Source: Kiloniellales bacterium
GTDB taxonomy: Bacteria > Pseudomonadota > Alphaproteobacteria > Kiloniellales > JAKSDN01
Direction: 5' to 3'
Assembly: GCA_030064845.1 (NCBI GenBank)
Contig: JASJEC010000006.1
Coordinates: 62,001-126,000, forward strand
Length of the DNA stretch: 64,000 nt
Of the stretch, positions 52,617 to 61,700 are shown in pieces. The notes beneath the pieces were generated by a model. It made no database searches. It worked only from the letters and a program-made list of their open reading frames with translations, and was not told where the DNA came from. Numbering within the stretch: the first letter of the stretch is position 1; every line of letters begins with the position of its first letter. Both the position numbers and the translations under genes were made by a program.

Positions 52617-53470
52617 GGCGTCACCTCGGAAGAGGACCCACCGAAGTGTCGGGTCAGGAAACCGTCCAGGCCCTCGACATAGGTCCGTCGGCTGACCAGA
52701 AAGCCGTCGTTGTGGCCGCCGCGCAGCTCCAGGAAGGTCTTGGGCCCGGGCACGGCGGCGAAGAGCGCCCGGCCGTGTTCGAACGGGATGATCTCATCGT
52801 TCTGGCTATGAACGATCAACACGGGACTCCGCACCATCTCGAGGTACTCCTTGGTCGCGTAGCGGTACCGCGCGAGCAGGTGCGCGGGATAGATGGGGTA
52901 GAGCTGCTGGGCGAGGTCCGGCACCGAGGTGAAGCCGGACTCCAGGATCAGCGCACCCGGCCTATGCCTCGACGCCAGCTGCGCGGCCACCGCGGCGCCG
53001 AGAGAACGGCCGAACAGCACGATCCTTTCCGGCGGGACGCCCAGGCCGTCGACCAGATGGCGCCAGGCCGCTTCGGCGTCCAGGTAGGTGCCCTCCTCGG
53101 AAACCTCGCCCTCGCTGCGGCCGTAGCCCCGGTAATCGAGAATGAGCACGTCCAAGCCGAGATCCGCGAAGATCTTCAGCGAAGCGAGGCGATGGGAGAT
53201 GTTCCCGGCGTTGCCGTGAAAGAACAGCAGGGCGGCCCGGGCCTCCGGACCCGCCGGGAGCCACCAGCCGTGAAGCCGAACGCCGTCCTCGGCGACGATC
53301 TCGACCGATTCGTAAGCCAGGCCCGCGCGCTCCGGCGTGACACTAAGCGCACGGGACGGCATGTCGGGGAAGAAGATGAGGTGCGATTGAAAAAGGAAGA
53401 GGGCGAGGCCAAGGCCCAGGTATACCAGCAGGCCAGCGCGCAACAGGAACCAGAGATTGCTCAACGACAT
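52613..53470 (-). CDS. Membrane-anchored alpha/beta hydrolase (DUF/BEM46-like)
   Basis: A 285-residue hydrolase with one N-terminal membrane helix (about 5-27) and a periplasm- or cytoplasm-facing serine hydrolase domain. The triad is visible: nucleophile in LFGRSLGAAVA, Asp in HSQNDEIIPF and His in LRGGHNDGF. LFFHGNAGNISHR and LDYRGYGRS are typical of the BEM46/YfhR group. GGAGG lies about 15 bases before the ATG at 53470. First gene of the three-gene coupled operon. Confidence 0.86.
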   Translation of the reverse strand: MSLSNLWFLLRAGLLVYLGLGLALFLFQSHLIFFPDMPSRALSVTPERAGLAYESVEIVAEDGVRLHGWWLPAGPEARAALLFFHGNAGNISHRLASLKIFADLGLDVLILDYRGYGRSEGEVSEEGTYLDAEAAWRHLVDGLGVPPERIVLFGRSLGAAVAAQLASRHRPGALILESGFTSVPDLAQQLYPIYPAHLLARYRYATKEYLEMVRSPVLIVHSQNDEIIPFEHGRALFAAVPGPKTFLELRGGHNDGFLVSRRTYVEGLDGFLTRHFGGSSSEVTP

Positions 53471-53778
53471 CGATAGGCTTCGCGACCTCCGAACGGCGCG
53501 GGGGCAGAGCGGACTCGAGGAGCCGACCCGCACTCCGCCGCGAGTATCATGCGGTCGTGGCGGGCAGGCGGTCGTCCGGCTCGGCGCATGCCCCGCATTC
53601 TGATCCGAAAGCTGCGCCGATCGGAAACAAATTGCGCTGTCCCGCACCTTGTTCGAGGTCAATGCGCGGCGTGTGAACGGCTGACCCACTTGGCATCCTG
53701 GGCCGACCCTGTGGGTCGCCACGCGCGGTTGCGAGCGGCCTTGTACCGGCTTCACCGTGAAACCAGAGGTGCGGCTTA
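53471..53778. other. Divergent intergenic region
   Basis: 308 bases between divergent genes. No RNA gene or clear regulatory site was found; an FNR-like half match at 53648-53661 is too weak to report. Confidence 0.5.
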
Positions 53779-55008
53779 GTGGAAATCTTCATCGAGCTTC
53801 TGGCCTTCTTGATACTAACCCGAATCTTCGGGGAAGCCGCCGAACGCATCGGCCTGCCCGCTTCGGTCGGCGAGATTCTCGCCGGCGTCGGGCTGGTCAC
53901 CCTGGCCGGCTGGTACGGCGCGCAGGTCCCCTTCCTCGACCAGCTGATCGAGAGCGAGGTCCTGGACCACGTGGCCAACCTCGGGATCTTCGTGCTGGTT
54001 CTCCTGGCCGGGATCGAGATGAAGCCGAGCGAGATCGCCCGCAATTCCAAGGGCGCCTTCTGGGTCGCCCTCGGCGGCATGGTGATTCCCTTCTTTCTCG
54101 GCTTCGCCTTGGCCTGGTGGTTCCTGCCGGAGGTTCCCGCCCGGCCGGCCCTGGTTCTGCTGGTTGCCGTCTCGCTGTCGATCTCGGCCATTCCGGCGAC
54201 GGTCAAGCTGCTCGGCGACGCCGGCCTTTTGCACACGCGGCTCGGCGAAACGATCGTCGCCGCGGCGGTGTTCGACGACGTGCTCGGCCTGTTCCTGCTG
54301 GCCATCCTGCTCGCAGTGATCGAGACCGGTGCCATCCCCGACCCTCTGACCCTCGGCCTCCTGCTGGTCAAGGTCGTGGCCTTCTTCGCCATCACGGTCG
54401 CGCTGGGAACCCACGTCTATCCCCGGGTGAGTCGCGGCCTCAAGACGATGCAGGCGGCCTCTGTCGAGTTCAGCGCCCTGGCAGCCGTGGCGCTGGCCTA
54501 TGGTCTCATGGCCGAGATCCTGGGTATGCACTGGATTCTCGGCGCCTTCATGGCCGGGCTCTACTTCGAGCAAGCACGGGTGGGAATTCGAGCCTACAAC
54601 GAGATCCGCCTGATCTGCGCCGCGATCGCTAGCGGCTTTCTGGGACCGCTGTTCTTCGCCTCGATCGGCGTGCGCGTCGATCTGGCCGCCATCACGGCGG
54701 TACCGCTCTTTCTCTTCCTGCTGATCGCCGCCGCCGTGCTCGGCAAGGTGGTCGGCGCCGGCCTGCCCGCGCTGTGGATCGGCATGAAGCGGCAGGAAGC
54801 GGCGGCGGTCGGCGTCGGCATGACCGCCCGCGGCGCGATCGAGCTGGTGGTGCTCAGCATCGCCTACGAGGCGGGATTGTTTGCCTATAGCAATTCGGGC
54901 GACCCGGTCGTCGCCAATCTTTTCTCTGCGCTGATCATTATGGCCGTGGTGACGACCCTGCTGACCCCAATCCTCCTGCGGCGCGTCTTGCCGGGGGAAG
55001 CACGGTAA
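53779..55008 (+). CDS. Cation:proton antiporter, CPA2/KefB-like membrane domain
   Basis: A 409-residue antiporter with about 12-13 helices and no RCK/TrkA-N domain. ERIGLPASVGEILAG, DDVLGLFLLAI and GMTARGAIELVVLSIA are diagnostic of CPA2 transporters; the aspartates of DDVLGLF form the ion-binding pair. GTG start with AGAGG upstream. It probably exchanges Na+ or K+ for protons and helps pH or ion homeostasis. Confidence 0.9.
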   Translation: MEIFIELLAFLILTRIFGEAAERIGLPASVGEILAGVGLVTLAGWYGAQVPFLDQLIESEVLDHVANLGIFVLVLLAGIEMKPSEIARNSKGAFWVALGGMVIPFFLGFALAWWFLPEVPARPALVLLVAVSLSISAIPATVKLLGDAGLLHTRLGETIVAAAVFDDVLGLFLLAILLAVIETGAIPDPLTLGLLLVKVVAFFAITVALGTHVYPRVSRGLKTMQAASVEFSALAAVALAYGLMAEILGMHWILGAFMAGLYFEQARVGIRAYNEIRLICAAIASGFLGPLFFASIGVRVDLAAITAVPLFLFLLIAAAVLGKVVGAGLPALWIGMKRQEAAAVGVGMTARGAIELVVLSIAYEAGLFAYSNSGDPVVANLFSALIIMAVVTTLLTPILLRRVLPGEAR

Positions 55009-55115
55009 GCGGCGAGGAGGCATGGATCCGGGGCGCCGGGCGTCGCGCCCGCAGAGACACCATGCTGCGCTTCTATCGCCAGAGGCTCGGCCGTACCGTA
55101 ATTGCCTGATGTTTT

Positions 55116-55129
55116 TTGATTCACGTCAG
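55116..55129. promoter_or_regulatory. Possible FNR-type box before aprM
   Basis: TTGATTCACGTCAG has half-sites TTGAT and GTCAG with a 4-base spacer, one mismatch from the FNR/NNR pattern. It lies about 90 bases before the aprM start codon. Control of sulfur oxidation by oxygen or nitrate would be sensible in a denitrifier, but the site is imperfect. Confidence 0.4.
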
Positions 55130-55215
55130 AACCTGTCGTAGGCTGAACGGCAATTGGAGTTCGATAGCCATCGGCTCAACTAAGAAAAAGCCATGCTGGG
55201 AGGAACTTCGGTCAC

Positions 55216-55995
55216 ATGAACAATCCCTTTGCCGAGCTTTCCGCGTCGATACCGGCTGTGGTGATGCAGACCTACGTCGTCGTCATGATCCTGCTGGTCG
55301 CCGGCGGGACGCTGTTCGACATCGTTCACAAGAAGAGCGCCACTTACTTTTTCAACAATTGGCGGAACGCAAGGAACAAGGGGACGCAGCAGGTCGGCGG
55401 CGGGGAACTGGCGCTGCTGGCGATCCAGACCGCCGCGGTCGAGGTGGCGACCTCCGCTGAGTTCTGCAACCCGCAGCGCAGAATAGCCCATCTCCTCACC
55501 ATGTACGGCTTCCTGCTCTACGTCGTCGCCACCGCCGTCATGGTCTTCGCCTACCCGACGCCCGCCACCCCGACGCCGGTCCTCCTGACGCTGCTGTGGT
55601 ATCTCGGGGCCCTGATGGTCTGCGGCGGCGGCTACTGGTTCTGGTTCTTCATTCGGGTCGACGTCGCCGCCGAGGGCAATTCGCCGTTCCGCTTCGTGCG
55701 CGCCGACCTCTTCATCCTCTCGCTTCTGGCGTGCGTGACACTTGGGCTGATCTGGGCGCTCGTCCAGGCGGCGGGCGGTTCCTGGGCCAACCTGTTCCTC
55801 GCCCTGTACCTGATCGCGACGACGGTGCTGTTCGGGTCGGTTCCCTGGTCGAAGTTCTCGCACATGTTCTTCAAACCCGCCGCGGCCTTCCAGAAGCGGG
55901 TCGAGAACGCCGACGGCTCGAGGAGCAACCTGCCGGGCCCGGCCGACAAGCCGGAACTCTTCGGCAGCGCCCGGCGACTGCCCCGACACTACTGA
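55216..55995 (+). CDS. aprM: Adenylylsulfate reductase membrane anchor AprM
   Basis: A 259-residue protein with about five helices and a respiratory-anchor look: conserved NPQRRIAHLLTMYGFLLYVV, HKKSATYF at the first loop and KFSHMFFKPAAAFQKR near the end. It is followed by aprB and aprA, so it is AprM, which links APS reductase to the quinone pool in sulfur-oxidising bacteria. Sulfate reducers use QmoABC instead, so this supports oxidative use of the pathway. Confidence 0.92.
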   Translation: MNNPFAELSASIPAVVMQTYVVVMILLVAGGTLFDIVHKKSATYFFNNWRNARNKGTQQVGGGELALLAIQTAAVEVATSAEFCNPQRRIAHLLTMYGFLLYVVATAVMVFAYPTPATPTPVLLTLLWYLGALMVCGGGYWFWFFIRVDVAAEGNSPFRFVRADLFILSLLACVTLGLIWALVQAAGGSWANLFLALYLIATTVLFGSVPWSKFSHMFFKPAAAFQKRVENADGSRSNLPGPADKPELFGSARRLPRHY

Positions 55996-56040
55996 ACAGC
56001 CCATCCAAAGGCCTTCGATCGAGGGAGCTAGGGGGATCTC

Positions 56041-56505
56041 ATGCCGACATACGTTTACATGACCCGGTGCGACGGTTGCGGACACTGCGTCGATATCTGC
56101 CCGTCCGACATCATGCACATCGACAAGACCTACCGGCGGGCCTTCAACATCGAGCCCAACATGTGCTGGGAGTGCTATTCCTGCGTAAAGGCCTGCCCGC
56201 AGAACGCCATTGACGCACGCGGCTATGCCGACTTCGCCCCCATGGGCCACAGCGTCCGGGCGCTACGGGAGGAGGCCAAGGGCACGATCTCCTGGAAGAT
56301 CAAGTTCCGGGACGGCCGCGAGAAGAACTTCGTCTCGCCGATCCGGACCACGCCCTGGGGATCGATCAAGGGACCGGCCGAATACGAGGCCCCCAGCCAG
56401 GATGCGCTGAAATCCCAGGAGCTGGCACACGAGCCCGACGCGCTCAACATCGAGGGCGGCCTGCCTGCCTTGAGGCCGGATCAACTCAAGCAGGGGGTGG
56501 TCTAG
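56041..56505 (+). CDS. aprB: Adenylylsulfate reductase beta subunit AprB
   Basis: A 154-residue ferredoxin-like subunit. Two [4Fe-4S] motifs are present: CDGCGHCVDICPSD and CWECYSCVKACPQNAID. It carries electrons between AprA FAD and the AprM anchor. The TAG stop overlaps the aprA GTG (TAGTG), so subunits are coupled. Confidence 0.96.
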   Translation: MPTYVYMTRCDGCGHCVDICPSDIMHIDKTYRRAFNIEPNMCWECYSCVKACPQNAIDARGYADFAPMGHSVRALREEAKGTISWKIKFRDGREKNFVSPIRTTPWGSIKGPAEYEAPSQDALKSQELAHEPDALNIEGGLPALRPDQLKQGVV

Positions 56506-58349
56506 TGGGGCTGTTCAACCGCCGGAAGACGGTTCACGTCGATTCCGACATCCTGGTGATCGGCGGCGGCATGGCCGGCTGCGGGTCGACCTACGAGTCC
56601 CGGTACTGGGGCCGCGACCTGAAGATCGTCTGCGTCGAGAAGGCGAACATCGAGCGCAGCGGCGCCGTCGCGCAGGGGCTCTATGCGATCAACTGCTACA
56701 TGGGCATGCAATGGGACGAGAACCAGCCCGAGGACCATGTCCGCTACGCCCGCAACGACCTCATGGGGCTGGTGCGCGAGGATCTGGGCTACGACATCGC
56801 CCGGCACGTCGACTCCACGGTGCACAAGTTCGAGGAGTGGGGCCTGCCGATCATGAAGGACCCGGACACCGGGCGGTATCTGCGCGAGGGCAAGTGGCAG
56901 ATCATGATCCACGGTGAGAGCTACAAGCCGATCGTCGCCGAGGCCGCGCGCAAGGCCGCCACCGAGGTCTACAACCGGATCATGGTGACCCACCTGCTGA
57001 TGGACAAGACGAAGGCCAATCGGGTCGCCGGGGCCGTCGGCTTCAACGTCCGCACCGGTGATTTCTATGTCTTCCGCGCCAAGGCGGTCATCGTCTGCGC
57101 CGGCGGCGCGTCGCACATCTTCAAGCCCCGCGCGGTCGGGGAAGGCATGGGACGGACCTGGTATGCCCCCTGGAGCAGCGCCTCCGCCTATGCCCTGCCG
57201 ATCCTGGCCGGCGCCAAGATGACGCAGATGGAGAACCGCATCGTCCTGACCCGCTTCAAGGACGGCTACGGCCCGGTTGGCGCCTACTTCCTGCACCTCA
57301 AGACCTACACTCAGAACGCCTATGGCGACGAGTACGAGTCCAACTGGTACGAGCACACCAAGAACCTGGTCGGCGACTACATCGACCGGCACCCGGTGCC
57401 GACCTGCCTGCGCAACCACGCCATCCTGGAGGAGGTCAAGGCCGGCAGGGGCCCGATCCGCATGGTGACGATGGAGGCCTTCCAGGACCCCCACAAGGAG
57501 ACCGTCGGCTGGGAGAACTTCCTCGGCATGACGATCGGCCAGGCGGTCGTCTGGGCGTCGCAGAACATCGACCCCAAGCACACCAATCCCGAGCTGACCA
57601 CCTCCGAGCCCTACGTCATGGGCTCCCACGCCACCTGCTCCGGCGCCTGGGCGAGCGGGCCGGAAGACTACGCCCCCGACGAGTACCAGTGGGGCTACAA
57701 CCGGATGATGACCGTCGAGGGGCTGTTCGGCGCCGGCGACACCATCGGCGGCACCGCCCACAAGTTCTCGTCGGGCTCCTTCACGGAAGGCCGGATCGCC
57801 GGCAAGGCGGCGGTCAACTACGTCAACGACCTGGGCAACGACGTGCCGGACGTCAGCGAGCAGGAGTACCAGGATCTCGAGAAGGTCGTCTTCCAGCCCA
57901 TGGAGAACTACCAGGTCGGCCGCAACGAGATCGTCGCGGGCACCGTTTCGCCGAGCTATCTCCTGCCGATCAACGGCCTGCAGCGACTCGAGAAGATCAT
58001 GGACGAGTACGTCGGCGGCATCAGCGCCCACTACACGACCAACGAGCCCATGCTGACCCGCGGGCTGGAGCTGCTGCACATGCTGAAGGAAGACCTCAGC
58101 TATCTCGGGGCCGAAGACCTTCACCAGCTTCAGCGGGCCTGGGAGCTTCAGCACCGGGTGCTGGCTTCGGAGTGCGTGACCCAGCACACCATGTTCCGGA
58201 CCGAGACCAGGTGGCCGGGCTACTACTACCGGGCCGATCATCCGAAGCTGGACGACACCGATTGGCACTGCTTCACGATCTCCCAGTTCGACCGGGAATC
58301 CGGGAACTGGGAGCTGGAGAAGGCCCCCGTCTACCACATCGTCGACTGA
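56505..58349 (+). CDS. aprA: Adenylylsulfate reductase alpha subunit AprA
   Basis: A 614-residue FAD enzyme that, in sulfur oxidisers, makes APS from sulfite and AMP. The FAD site [17 protein letters not shown] and segments [24 protein letters not shown] and the FAD C-terminal motif [19 protein letters not shown] are all recognisable. GTG start with a purine-rich site (GGGGGTGG) just upstream. It is 32 bases before sat, which completes the oxidation of sulfite to sulfate with ATP formation. Confidence 0.97.
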   Translation: MGLFNRRKTVHVDSDILVIGGGMAGCGSTYESRYWGRDLKIVCVEKANIERSGAVAQGLYAINCYMGMQWDENQPEDHVRYARNDLMGLVREDLGYDIARHVDSTVHKFEEWGLPIMKDPDTGRYLREGKWQIMIHGESYKPIVAEAARKAATEVYNRIMVTHLLMDKTKANRVAGAVGFNVRTGDFYVFRAKAVIVCAGGASHIFKPRAVGEGMGRTWYAPWSSASAYALPILAGAKMTQMENRIVLTRFKDGYGPVGAYFLHLKTYTQNAYGDEYESNWYEHTKNLVGDYIDRHPVPTCLRNHAILEEVKAGRGPIRMVTMEAFQDPHKETVGWENFLGMTIGQAVVWASQNIDPKHTNPELTTSEPYVMGSHATCSGAWASGPEDYAPDEYQWGYNRMMTVEGLFGAGDTIGGTAHKFSSGSFTEGRIAGKAAVNYVNDLGNDVPDVSEQEYQDLEKVVFQPMENYQVGRNEIVAGTVSPSYLLPINGLQRLEKIMDEYVGGISAHYTTNEPMLTRGLELLHMLKEDLSYLGAEDLHQLQRAWELQHRVLASECVTQHTMFRTETRWPGYYYRADHPKLDDTDWHCFTISQFDRESGNWELEKAPVYHIVD

Positions 58350-58381
58350 ACGGAGTCCACCGACCAACGGAGCCCCCTGTG

Positions 58382-59554
58382 ATGTCCAAGCTGGTCCCGC
58401 CCCACGGCGGGGGAGCGCTCCGGCCCCTGCTGCTCGATGAAGAGCAACGCTCCGCCGAGCTGAAGCGGGCGGAGGGGCTGAAGGCCGTGCCCATGACCAG
58501 CCGGGAGAGCTCCGATCTCGTCATGCTGGCGATGGGCGCCTACACGCCGCTCGAGGGCTTCATGAGGCACGACGACTGGCGGCGTGTCTGCACGGATCTG
58601 AGCCTGGAGAGCGGCATCTTCTGGCCGATCCCCATCACGCTGTCCTGCGACCGGGACCTGGCCGGCAGCATCGGCGCCGGCGAGGAGGTGGCCCTGGTCG
58701 ACGCGGAGTCGGGTCTGCTCATGGCCGTGATGACGGTCGAAGAGAAGTACAAGATCGACCCGCGGCTGGAGAGCTCCGAGGTGTTTCGGACCACCGACGA
58801 GAAGCACCCCGGCGTCGCCAAGGTCCTGGCGCAGGGCGAGGTCAACCTGGCCGGGCCGGTCAGGGCCTTGAGCGAAGGCGTCTGGCCGCGCAGCTACCCG
58901 GGTCTCTACCTACGGCCGGCCGAGACGCGCGCCCGCTTCGAGGCGCTGGGCTGGTCGAAGGTGGCCGCCTTCCAGACCCGCAATCCCATGCACCGCAGCC
59001 ACGAGTATCTGGCCAAGGTCGCCGTCGAAGTCTGCGACGGGCTCTTGATCCACCAGGTTCTCGGCAAGCTCAAGCCGGGCGACATACCGGCCGATGTCCG
59101 CGTTCAGGCGATCAATGCCCTGGTCGAGAACTACTTCGTGGCCGACACCGTGATTCAGGCGGGCTATCCGATCGAGATGCGCTATGCCGGCCCGCGCGAG
59201 GCCCTGCTGCACGCTCTCTTTCGGCAGAACTTCGGCTGTTCCCATCTGGTCGTCGGCCGCGACCATGCGGGCGTCGGCGACTACTACGGCCCCTTCGACG
59301 CGCACGACATCTTCGAAGAGCTGGCGCCCGGGAGCCTGGAAACCGCGCCCCTGAAAATCGACGTCACCTTCTACTGCGAGATCTGCCGCGCCATCGCGAC
59401 CGGCCGAACCTGCCCGCACGACGAGAGCCACCGGCTGGCGATCTCGGGAACGCGCCTCCGGGCCATGTTCGCCAACCGGGAGCCGATCCCCCACGAGTTC
59501 AGCCGGCCCGAGGTGCTCAAGGTCCTGCAAGCGCATTACGAGAGCGAGAGCTGA
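58382..59554 (+). CDS. sat: ATP sulfurylase (sulfate adenylyltransferase)
   Basis: A 390-residue Sat of the dissimilatory single-chain type. [13 protein letters not shown] carries the HxxH nucleotide-binding motif, and [14 protein letters not shown] follows. In sulfur oxidation it converts APS and PPi to ATP and sulfate. The internal ATG is used because the upstream frame overlaps aprA. It is last of the apr operon before the coupled phosphoesterase gene. Confidence 0.95.
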   Translation: MSKLVPPHGGGALRPLLLDEEQRSAELKRAEGLKAVPMTSRESSDLVMLAMGAYTPLEGFMRHDDWRRVCTDLSLESGIFWPIPITLSCDRDLAGSIGAGEEVALVDAESGLLMAVMTVEEKYKIDPRLESSEVFRTTDEKHPGVAKVLAQGEVNLAGPVRALSEGVWPRSYPGLYLRPAETRARFEALGWSKVAAFQTRNPMHRSHEYLAKVAVEVCDGLLIHQVLGKLKPGDIPADVRVQAINALVENYFVADTVIQAGYPIEMRYAGPREALLHALFRQNFGCSHLVVGRDHAGVGDYYGPFDAHDIFEELAPGSLETAPLKIDVTFYCEICRAIATGRTCPHDESHRLAISGTRLRAMFANREPIPHEFSRPEVLKVLQAHYESES

Positions 59555-60321
59555 TGGCGGCCATGAAGATCGCCCAGATCAGCGACACCCACATCCTGGC
59601 GCGCGGCGCCGATGAGGCCCGGGGGCCGCGACGGGCAGAGAACCTCAGGCGCTGCGTCGCGGACATCAACCGCCAGCGGCCCGATGCGGTGATCCATACC
59701 GGCGACACGGTGCAGCACGGCCTGCCCGAGGAATACGAGCACCTGCGCGAGATCCTCGCGCCCCTGGAGGCGCCGCTCTACCTGATCCCCGGCAACCGCG
59801 ACAGGCGCGACGCCCTGCGCGAGGCCTTCGGCGATAAGGCCTATCTGCCCAGGAACGGCGAATTCCTCCACTACACGGTCGACGACCACGCTCTGCGCTT
59901 GGTCGCGCTCGATTCGACGGCGCCGGGAGAACGCAAGGGGGTCTACTGCCGCGAGCGCCAGGCCTGGCTCGACGAGACCCTGGGCCGCGCGCCGGACCGG
60001 CCGACGCTTCTCTTCATCCACCATCCGCCCTTTGACATCGACGACCACTACATCGGCGGCTACCGCCGGCCCGGCGAGGCCGAGGACCTGGCCGCCGTGG
60101 TCGGGCGTCACCCCCAGGTGCTGCGGCTGCTGTGCGGCCACGTGCACTGCCCGACCCGCCGGTCCTGGGCCGGCACCGAGGCGACCACCATGCCCAGCGT
60201 CGCGGTCGACGTGCGCAAGGGCATCGACGAAACCGAGGCCAAGGACCGGCCGATCTACCTGCTGCACGTCCTGTCGGAGGACGGCGGCCTGGTCAGCGAA
60301 TCAAGAACCGTCGCCGACTGA
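59554..60321 (+). CDS. Metallophosphoesterase, CpdA-like, coupled to sat
   Basis: A 255-residue calcineurin-like phosphoesterase. The five metal motifs are present: SDTHI, GDTVQHG, GNRD, FIHHPP and GHVH, which places it close to CpdA-type cAMP phosphodiesterases and related enzymes. The ATG overlaps the sat stop by one base (TGATG), so it is translated with the sulfur operon. The substrate is unproven; a nucleotide by-product of APS metabolism is one option, cAMP another. Confidence 0.88.
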   Translation: MAAMKIAQISDTHILARGADEARGPRRAENLRRCVADINRQRPDAVIHTGDTVQHGLPEEYEHLREILAPLEAPLYLIPGNRDRRDALREAFGDKAYLPRNGEFLHYTVDDHALRLVALDSTAPGERKGVYCRERQAWLDETLGRAPDRPTLLFIHHPPFDIDDHYIGGYRRPGEAEDLAAVVGRHPQVLRLLCGHVHCPTRRSWAGTEATTMPSVAVDVRKGIDETEAKDRPIYLLHVLSEDGGLVSESRTVAD

Positions 60322-60330
60322 AGCCGTCCT

Positions 60331-60472
60331 TAGAGCGGATCATGTCTTGACGGAAACGCTTCGCGGTTCCGGCAAAGACATGTGAATCCGCTCTACATCT
60401 AATGTTTAGAGCAGATTCACCGGGTTTGATGAATCGCCTCCGACGATTCAGTCAAACCCGGATCTGCTCTAG
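60331..60472. repeat. Composite repeat, copy B (complete)
   Basis: Both modules in the same order as copy A, with a few substitutions. It lies exactly between convergent phosphoesterase and dtd genes, whose ends are within 10 and 5 bases, so it is the only candidate for ending both transcripts. Confidence 0.92.
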
Positions 60473-60476
60473 GCTC

Positions 60477-60920
60477 TCAGCGCTGGGCGGTGTCGAGCCA
60501 GATGGTCACCGGGCCGTCGTTGACCAGCGACACCTTCATCTCGGCGCCGAAGCGGCCGCTGGCCACGGTGACGCCCTGCGCCTCGACCTCGGCCTTGAAG
60601 TGCTCGTAGAGGCGCTCACCGTCCTCCGGCGCGGCGGCGGTGGAGAAGCCGGGCCGGTTGCCCTTGGTCTCGGCCGCCAGGGTGAACTGGCTGACGATGA
60701 GCGCCGATCCGCCGAGGTCCAGCAGCGAGCGGTTCATGCGGCCCGCCTCGTCGCGGAAGATGCGCAGCTTGACCGTCTTGCCCGCGAGCCACGCGCTTTC
60801 CGCCTCGCCGTCGTCCCGCATCGCGCAGACCAGGACGACCAGCCCCTCGCCGATCTCGCCGACAACCGCGCCGTCGACGCTGACGCTCGCGCCGGACGTC
60901 CTCTGGATCAGCGCACGCAT
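60477..60920 (-). CDS. dtd: D-aminoacyl-tRNA deacylase
   Basis: A 147-residue proofreading enzyme that removes D-amino acids from mischarged tRNA. Both family motifs are visible: SQFTLAA and the Gly-cisPro motif NDGPVT. Length is standard. The start [17 protein letters not shown] is typical. It is 27 bases downstream of the CDGSH gene on the same strand. Confidence 0.95.
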   Translation of the reverse strand: MRALIQRTSGASVSVDGAVVGEIGEGLVVLVCAMRDDGEAESAWLAGKTVKLRIFRDEAGRMNRSLLDLGGSALIVSQFTLAAETKGNRPGFSTAAAPEDGERLYEHFKAEVEAQGVTVASGRFGAEMKVSLVNDGPVTIWLDTAQR

Positions 60921-60947
60921 CGGACGACGCTGCCTTCCCTGCGGGAC

Positions 60948-61601
60948 CTAGTTTTTTTCATCCTTGAAGCCGATGCTCCAGTGCGTCCCGTCGCAGAAGG
61001 GCTTGTTCTTCGAGCCGCCGCAGCGGCAGAGCGTATAGTGCTCGCGCGAGGTGCCCTCAGCCATCTCCTGACCGAGCAACTCGATCCCGCCGGTAACGGC
61101 GTAGGGGCCGTCCTTCAGCACCGTGACCATCGGTTCGCCGGCATTGTCCTTGTGCTCGACGTCCTCGATCGAGTAGCTGAGCGCGCCCGACGGGCACTTC
61201 TTGATGGTCTGGATGATCTCTTCGGTGGTCGCGCCGTCCGGGTCGATCCAGGGCTCCTCGCCCAGCTTGAACACGGATTTGAGATTGTCCGTGCAGTGAC
61301 CGATGTGCGCGCAGACGCCGCGGATGTCGTGAATCGTGATCTTCTTGCCCACGTAGCGGTCGCGCTTGTCGGCGGAGCCGTCCGTCAGCTTCTCGTCCGT
61401 GAAGCCGTTCTTGCCGTGCGTGCCGTCGCAGAACGGCTTGTTCTGCGACCCGCCGCAACGGCACAGGGCGACCCCGGTCACGGTCTCACGGGGTTCCCCG
61501 CTGGAACTGCGGAGATGGGGCACGACCTTGGGGGTCATGTCGTTGAGCAGGTGGTAAGGCCCGTTCGGAAGGCACGCGATCTTCGGTTTCTCCTCGCCCA
61601 T
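60948..61601 (-). CDS. CDGSH iron-sulfur protein with a central mono-cluster domain
   Basis: A 217-residue protein with two CDGSH motifs (CRCGGSQNKPFCDGTH near residue 50 and CRCGGSKNKPFCDGTH near 195) that each bind a [2Fe-2S] cluster through three cysteines and one histidine. Between them a Fer4_19-type region contains CAHIGHC and KKCPSGAL. AGGGGA precedes the ATG at 61601; an upstream ATG is possible. Such triple-cluster CDGSH proteins are common in proteobacteria and have unknown electron partners. Confidence 0.9.
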   Translation of the reverse strand: MGEEKPKIACLPNGPYHLLNDMTPKVVPHLRSSSGEPRETVTGVALCRCGGSQNKPFCDGTHGKNGFTDEKLTDGSADKRDRYVGKKITIHDIRGVCAHIGHCTDNLKSVFKLGEEPWIDPDGATTEEIIQTIKKCPSGALSYSIEDVEHKDNAGEPMVTVLKDGPYAVTGGIELLGQEMAEGTSREHYTLCRCGGSKNKPFCDGTHWSIGFKDEKN

Positions 61602-61700
61602 GGTGTTTTGTCCCCTTCTCAAAGTCGCCCTGCAGAACCTGCGCTCAGGCCATCATTCCGCCGAGGCTGATCAGCTCAAAGCCCCAAGGCCCCAATCACC

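Noticed and set aside
53648-53661. TTGTTCGAGGTCAA as an FNR box before the antiporter gene
   Set aside because: The first half-site matches at only three of five positions; below the standard used for the other sites.
55020-55100. GC-rich inverted sequence after the antiporter gene as a terminator
   Set aside because: Pairing is short and irregular and no T-run follows.
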